From the NCBI RefSeq assembly GCF_028476545.1, contig NW_026732579.1, forward strand, positions 114,501 through 178,500: a DNA stretch of 64,000 nt, written 5' to 3'. This document shows, piece after piece, positions 57,880 to 64,000 of this stretch; position 1 is the first letter of the stretch; the number at the start of each line of letters is the position of its first letter. A model generated the notes under the pieces. It was not told the DNA's origin, did not search any database, and saw only the letters and a list, made by a program, of their open reading frames with translations. This DNA is from Physella acuta. Lineage: Eukaryota; Mollusca; Gastropoda; Physidae. Position numbers and translations under genes: made by a program.

Positions 57880-58080
57880 TTATATAGACAAGGTGTCTTT
57901 TATATAGACAAGGTGTCTTTTATATAGACAATGTGTTCGTTATATAGACAAGGTGTCTGTTATATAGATAAGGCGTCTGTTATATAGACAAGGCGTTTGT
58001 TATACAGACAAGGTGTCTGTTATGCAGACAATGTGTCTGTTACACAGACACGTTGTCTGTTATATAGACAAGTTTTACAC
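57880..58080. repeat. 20-bp minisatellite, about 10 copies
   Basis: Unit 'acaaggtgtctgttatatag' with several variants. Confidence 0.92.
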
Positions 58081-58469
58081 AGTTAGTGAAAACAATATCT
58101 TCAGTATCCAACTACTACACCTCTTTAATGTTTTGATGATGTGTTTACATTACGCACATCTCTAATGATGTTTCAATGATGTGTTAACAACACTACCAAA
58201 AGGCGAGCTAGAGGATATGTTACAACATCCCCAGGCTATCGAACGATTCTCAATTGATGGATCAATGATCTCAAGTCGCATGCCTTGCCTAGTCGTATGT
58301 AAATATTTCTAAGATCAAAAATGTCCAATCGATTTTAACGTCGAACAATTACAGACAAAGGCATATAATTAACCCCAGCCATTTCATCCCATCGCCCCTG
58401 GCAGTAAGGTACGTTGTGGCAGTTGGTGAACGCTGTATGCACCAGACTCCGGCTAGCCGGAATAGAGGC
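58081..58469. other. spacer, no gene seen
   Basis: Mixed-composition sequence between two arrays. 'gatgtgtttacatta..gatgtgttaaca' forms a short repeat near 58135-58190. No coding signal. Confidence 0.35.
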
Positions 58470-58750
58470 GAATGTGTGTAGTCAAACCAACTGCGTATAG
58501 TCAAACTAACTGCGTGTAGTCAAACCAACTGCGTGTAGTCAAACTAACTGCATGTAGTCAAAACAACTGCGTATAGTCAAAGCAACTGCGTATAGTAAAA
58601 CCAACTGCGTGTAGTCAAACCACCTGTGTGTAGTCAAACCAACTGCGTGTAGTCAAACCAACTGCGTATAGTCAAACCAACTGCGTGTAGTCAAACCAAC
58701 TGCGTATAGTCAAACCAACTGTGTGTAGTCAAACCAACTGTGGGTAGTCA
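58470..58750. repeat. 19-bp minisatellite, about 15 copies
   Basis: Unit 'aaccaactgcgtgtagtca' with gta/gtg variants. Confidence 0.94.
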
Positions 58751-58754
58751 AAAC

Positions 58755-60100
58755 CATCCACACAACATGACACCACTTAACACCACACCACACAACATGA
58801 CACCACTTAACACCACACAACACAACATGACACCACACAACATGACACCACACAACATGACACCCCACAATATGACACCACTTAACACCACACCACACAA
58901 CATGACACCCCACAACATGACACCACACAACATGACACCACACAACACCACACCACACAACACCACACCACACAACATGACACCCCACAACATGACACCA
59001 CACAACATGACACCACACAATATGACACCACACAATATGACACCACACAACACCACACCACACATCCTGACACCCCACAACAACACACCACACAACATGA
59101 CACCACACAACATGACACCACACAATATGACACCACACAACATGACACCACACAACACAATATGACACCACACAACACCACACCACACATCATGACACCA
59201 CACAACATGACACCACACAACATGACACCACACAACACCACACCACACAACATGACACCACACAACATGACACCACACATCACGACACCACACAACATGA
59301 CACCATACAACATGACACCACATAACATGACACCATACAACATAACACCAACCAACATGACACCACAACATAACATCACACAACACCACACCACACATCA
59401 CGACACCACACAACATGACACCAACCAACATGACACCACGCTACACGACACCACACAACATGAAACCACACAACATGACACCACACACCATGACACCCCA
59501 CAACATGACACCACACAACACCACACCACACAACATGACACCACACCACACAACACCACACCACACATCATGACACCACACAACATGACACCCCACAACA
59601 TGACACCCCACAACATGACACCCCACAACATGACACCACACAACACCACACCACACATCCTGACACCCCACAACAACACACCACACAACATGACACCACA
59701 CAACATGACACCCCACAATATGACACCACACAACACCACACCACACAACATGACACCACTCAACATGACACCCCACAACATGACACCACACAACATGACA
59801 CCCCACAATATGACACCACACAACACCACACCACACAACATGACACCACTCAACATGACACCCCACAACATGACACCACACAACACCACACCACACAACA
59901 CCACACCACACATCATGACACCCCACAACACCACACCACACATCATGACACCCCACAACATGACACCACACATCATGACACCCCACATCATGACACCCCA
60001 CATCATGACACCCCACATCATGACACCACACATCATGATACCACACATCATGACAGCCCACATCATGACACCACACATCATGACACCACACATCCTGATC
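58755..60100. repeat. 1.35-kb array of 15-bp units
   Basis: Units 'acacaacatgacacc' and 'acacaacaccacacc', with cat/cct variants and larger internal duplications (for example about 58950-59110 and 59610-59700). There is virtually no G on the plus strand except in 'atgac'. A 15-bp period keeps frames open on both strands; the resulting Thr/Pro/His/Asn/Met and Cys/Val/Trp polymers are artefacts. Confidence 0.95.
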
Positions 60101-60151
60101 TATCACCAGGTTGAGTAAGATGGTTCGTCAAGTCCATGAGGACGTCCTACC

Positions 60152-61142
60152 ATGTCCAGAGAGAACCGCCAGATCTCCGCCCAGCTGATAGTCTGCTGGC
60201 TCCTGGCTCTCCTGGGGCTGGCCTCATCCGACATGAACAATACAGGTGAGGCTAACGGTTACCTGAGGTCAAAATATCAGTTTACAGGTGGGCTAACGAT
60301 TACCTGAGGTCAAAATATCAGTTTACAGGTGAGGCTAACGGTTACCTGAGGTCAAAATATCAGTTTACAGGTGGGCTAACGATTACCTGAGGTCAAAATA
60401 TCAGTTTACAGGTGAGGCTAACGGTTACCTGAGGTAAAAATATCAGTTTACAGGTGGGCTAACGATTACCTGAGGTCAAAATATCAGTTTACAGGTGAGG
60501 CTAGCGATTACCTGAGGTAAAAATATCAGTTTACAGATGGGGCTAACGATTACCTGAGGTCAAAATATCAGTTTACAGATGGGGCTAACGATTACCTGAG
60601 GTCAAAATATCAGTTTACAGATGGGGCTAACGATTACCTGAGGTAAAAATATAAGTTTACAGGTGAGACAGGTCAACATATCAGTTTACAGGTGAGGCTG
60701 GTCAACATGTCAGTTCACAGATGGAGCTAACAGGTACACATGTCAGTTTACAGGTGGAGCTAACGATTACCTGAGGTCAAAATGTTAATTTACAGGTGTA
60801 ACCAACTGGTTCTTTTGTGTAAGAATGATGTAGCGTATGATTGCTTGTTTTTCTAAACTCTACTGTTTTAATCAAACTTAGTGTCGGTCAAACAATCAAT
60901 TCCATTTGGTGGTGTGTGGAGCGTATGGGCGTGCTATACATGATTGATCCATTGATCGCCTGCCTTAGTTAATGCTGAGGTGGAACTGAGGTAAAGAGAT
61001 CTTATCTCACCCTGGCTCAACTTCCCCGGCAATGATGGAGAGTTCTCACGATAAGGTGGGAGGGGGAGGTAGTCGTGTGCCTGATTGATAAGGATTTTTG
61101 TATGCTTGCTGAGGATGGGAAATATAGGCTAATAACAACTTT

Positions 61143-61211
<69 letters not shown>

Positions 61212-64000
61212 TTGATTAGATACAGGGGTTATAAAAAAATACCAGTAACGTATCAGTGCTACCCCATCTCATCAAATATGTATAGTATAAACTGTCTATG
61301 GTAGTACTATCAGAACGCCTAGTCAGGGTGGGGGGGGGGGGGGGGAATACATGGCGCACACATACTAAAAATGCACCTGCATAACATAAGACCTACACAT
61401 CACATGTATAATAAAATACCTGTATATCACATGAATAGCAAAAAAAACTTTATATCACCTTTAAGAGCTTTATATCGCCTGTATAACAAAACTTTGTATA
61501 TTACTTGTATAACAAAATAGCCTTATATCAAATGTATATTAAAATAGCTTTATATGACCTATATAACAAAAGACCCTTATATCACATTTATAACGAAAAA
61601 AATATCACTTGTATCAAAAGAGTTTTATATGACCTGTATAACAAAAGACCTTATATGACTTGTCTAACAAATGACCTTATATTACCTGTATAACAAAAGA
61701 CCTTATATGACTTGTCTAACAAAAGACCTTATATGACCGGTATAACAAAAGACCTTATATGACTTGTCTAACAAAAGACCTTGTATGACCTGTATAACAA
61801 AAGACCTTATATGACATGTATAACAAAAGACCTTATATGACTTGTCTAACAAAAGACCTTGTATGACCTGTATAACAAAAGACCTTATATGACATGTATA
61901 ACAAAAGACCTTATATGACGTTATAACAAAATACCCGTATATGACCTGTATAACAAAAGGCCTTATATGACCTGTATAACAAAAGACCTTATATGACCTG
62001 TAGAACAAATGACCGTATATGACCTGTAGAACAAAATACCTTAAATGACCTGTATAACAAAAGACCTTATATGACATGTAGAACAAAAGACCTTATATGA
62101 CCTGTAGAACAAAAGACCTTATATGACCTGTAGAACAAATGACCTCATATGACTTGTAGAACAAAAGACCTTATATGAGCTGTATAACAAAAGACCTTAT
62201 TACCTGTCTAACAAAAGACCTTATATGACATGTATAACAGAATGCCTGACTTTGTTACAGCGCCGCCCCTGACCTGCGATGACCTGGCCTGTGAAAACTA
62301 CAACGTCTGCCACCTGGTGCTGGTCAACGGCACACAGGTCGGTGACGCCTTCTGTGTCTGTAAGGGGGAGTGGGCGGGGCAGAGGTGTGAGTCTAGGATC
62401 AAGCTGGCATCGTCTCGTGTGACGTCACGGCAGGTGACGCTGGAAGTGGAGCAGGCCCCGCCCTCCCGTAGACCTGAAAGACTGAAAGATCTGCACATCA
62501 GGAGGCTGACCCTGGTGCTGTGGAACCTGAACGCCAGCGACCACTGTATGGTGCTACAGCAAGCCCAGGTCCAGACGCCCATCGTCCTGACGGGGCTAGA
62601 CAGGAACCAAGGCTATGTGGCCTGTGTAGCCAACGGCCAACTGGAGTCCTGCTCGCTCTTTGACGTCACTAACCTGACTTTCAAGCCCAACTGTTTATAT
62701 TTTAAAACCAAGCTCACGGACGCCGACCCGGTGCATTTTATTCTATATATAGCAGTAGGAGTTCTCGCGCTTTTTGTGCTAACTTGCTGCTGTTTTATTT
62801 ACACCAAACGCCATACTTTAATCGTTCAGCTCATTCTCAACGTGTTTTGTTGTCGGAACTGCTACTGCTGTCGGAAATACGCTAAGAGAAGACACCAGTC
62901 TATGCGCAAACAAAGGGAAGTAAGAGATGACGTACTTCTCTCCCCTGAAGTTAATCTGGACATCGTACGCAGGAGAGGGACTTTAGAGTCCAGCTATAGA
63001 GCATCCAAGACATCTTCCATGCTGTCACGGATCAGTGCCTATTCAATGGACCCTGACGGGTTCACTGACGTGAGCGGTTCACTCAACCACAACACATTTT
63101 TCTACATGGATCAAGGCGTGGTCGTACCAAGCTATTTACCTCATAACGATACAAGCATGACGTCATCCTACCTTGACGATGACCTGTTTTCATCAACCAC
63201 CGACAAATCTGTCAGCTGCATCGGTTCCTTGGACCTGACAAACATTGATGCCAGTCCAGCGAAACTATTTCCCACAATATCTCAAGAATTCGGACCTTAC
63301 TTAACAGATGATGCGGCGGATTTGATTTTCTCTAGTGGATCACACGACACATTCCAACCATTTTCTCAAGGAAATAACTGCAACGTTCAAAGTTTTAACA
63401 TTGAATATCCATTGACAACGATGAATTCAAACAATTGTTCAGAATTATCAAAATTAAAAAATTCCAACATATATCGTCATCATCCGTATTTACAGAAACA
63501 GTTGAATAAAACCAGGTCAAATAACAGTTCTTTATATCTTAGCGAATCACGTGATCACTTGTTAAAAGACCGTCCCATGGAACCAACCAATCACGTCCAT
63601 CAACACTGCAATGGAGGTGCCTTAACAGACTCGAGCACAAAGTTAACAAACGATGTTTGCTTAACGCCTGCTCTCCCTCAAGACAAAATCAATTACATTT
63701 CCTCGAAATCTGATTGGCTATTCCAGAATCGACAGTTTAACCATCATTACAATACAATGCCATCATTAGGCAAAAAATTACAGAGTTTCAAAAAACCAAA
63801 TCACGTGATAAGTTTAGCCAATGGAAACGACATAAAAGATAGAAACTTGACGCTTCCGAGGGCTCAGAAATCTGGTCTTCACATTCCTCAAGTCGCAGAC
63901 GATATCTTTAACGGCTTGAACTTCTGCACGCTACCCAGAATTCAGCGCACTACGTCTGTTGTCAAGCGACCCCAGAAACCCACAACCTTGACCTTACACA
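60152..64000 (+). CDS. type I membrane protein with EGF-like and FN3-like region (partial)
   Basis: Exon 1 is 60152-60245 and exon 2 starts at 62261 after TTTGTTACAG, phase 1. Exon 2 stays open to the window end, giving about 611 residues. Residues 1-26 form a signal peptide (LIVCWLLALLGLASS). Residues 37-74 are a six-cysteine EGF-like domain (C37, C42, C48, C63, C65, C74; FCVCKGEWAGQRCE). Residues about 80-185 resemble a fibronectin III-like fold (LVLWNLNASDHC, LTGLDRNQGYVACV). A membrane span follows at about 191-213 (ILYIAVGVLALFVLTCCCFI), then a juxtamembrane cysteine cluster (VFCCRNCYCCRK) likely to be palmitoylated. The cytoplasmic tail exceeds 370 residues, is Ser/Thr/Asn-rich and looks disordered. 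It is probably a cell-surface adhesion or signalling receptor; I cannot name a family. NGT, NAS and NLT sequons suit an extracellular domain. An AG before 60112 suggests a noncoding first exon. The 2-kb intron is nearly all tandem repeats. Confidence 0.85.
60246..60790. repeat. 42-bp minisatellite in intron 1 of the EGF-type gene
   Basis: About 13 copies of 'gtgaggctaacggttacctg' plus 'aggtcaaaatatcagtttac'. The first copy begins at the exon-1 splice donor itself, and each unit carries a 'caggtgaggc' donor-like site; some units carry 'cagatggggc' instead. Confidence 0.94.
60791..61384. other. intronic sequence with (TA)n and a G run
   Basis: Intron of the EGF-type gene. It includes a (TA)n of about 65 bp at 61145-61209 and a G run near 61329-61345. 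No exon-like segment seen. Confidence 0.5.
61385..62245. repeat. 26-bp minisatellite, about 32 copies
   Basis: Unit 'tgtataacaaaagaccttat' plus 'atgacc'. The left copies are degenerate and the right copies more uniform. The array ends about 15 bp before the exon-2 acceptor of the EGF-type gene. Confidence 0.94.

Noticed and set aside
58710-60118. Cys/Val/Trp-rich and Thr/Pro/His-rich long frames, superficially like a metallothionein or antifreeze repeat protein
   Set aside because: 15-bp tandem repeat read in different frames; open on both strands.

Overview
The window looks like nuclear DNA of a gastropod mollusc, probably a freshwater pulmonate. Host genes have many short exons with GT–AG introns and resemble animal proteins: centriolin, ODR4, a Ctr-family copper transporter, and an EGF/FN3-type membrane protein. 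A dispersed repeat with the phrase 'cagtgctgaccacact', which I remember from snail genomes, occurs twice. The assignment to snails rests on memory and is an inference. No bacterial, organellar or viral gene layout is present.

Layout. 1-4.7 kb: the 5' half of a centriolin-like gene on the minus strand, nine coding exons, continuing off the left edge. 5.8-9.6 kb: mobile-element cluster with two Ginger-like DNA transposon copies, a G-rich tandem block built on half of a hAT-type MITE, and one hAT-type MITE nested in another. 10.4-15.2 kb: a complete ODR4 gene (+, 11 exons, 460 aa) with a 542-bp inverted-repeat element in intron 1 and an 80-bp tandem duplication of the exon-9 splice acceptor. 16.8-23.7 kb: a minisatellite and a three-exon part of an SLC31/Ctr copper transporter (-) whose 4.8-kb intron is filled with minisatellites. 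24.6-31.2 kb: more tandem arrays, including 3.1 kb of G/T-only TTGG-type repeat. 31.2-47.3 kb: two paralogous minus-strand genes of an unrecognised family (130 aa and 563 aa) on either side of a 9.9-kb satellite with higher-order structure. 47.5-60.1 kb: arrays again, the largest 4.5 kb of a 22-bp unit with a 1,605-bp higher-order period. 60.1-64.0 kb: 5' part of a type I membrane protein gene (+), open to the right edge.

By my tally about 30 kb, nearly half the window, is simple tandem repeat. There are more than 30 distinct unit sequences, mostly 15-51 bp, in introns, between genes, in a 3' UTR and inside one coding exon. The long reading frames within these arrays are by-products of repetition, not genes. 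Centriolin (centriole/cilium), ODR4 (ER membrane, GPCR folding), the copper transporter and the EGF-type protein do not form an obvious pathway. The most notable items are the duplicated splice acceptor in ODR4, the unnamed paralogous pair, the satellites' higher-order structure, and MITEs with perfect 8-bp target duplications, one of them inside a minisatellite. All calls are by eye, and exon limits come from splice consensus, reading phase and remembered homologues.
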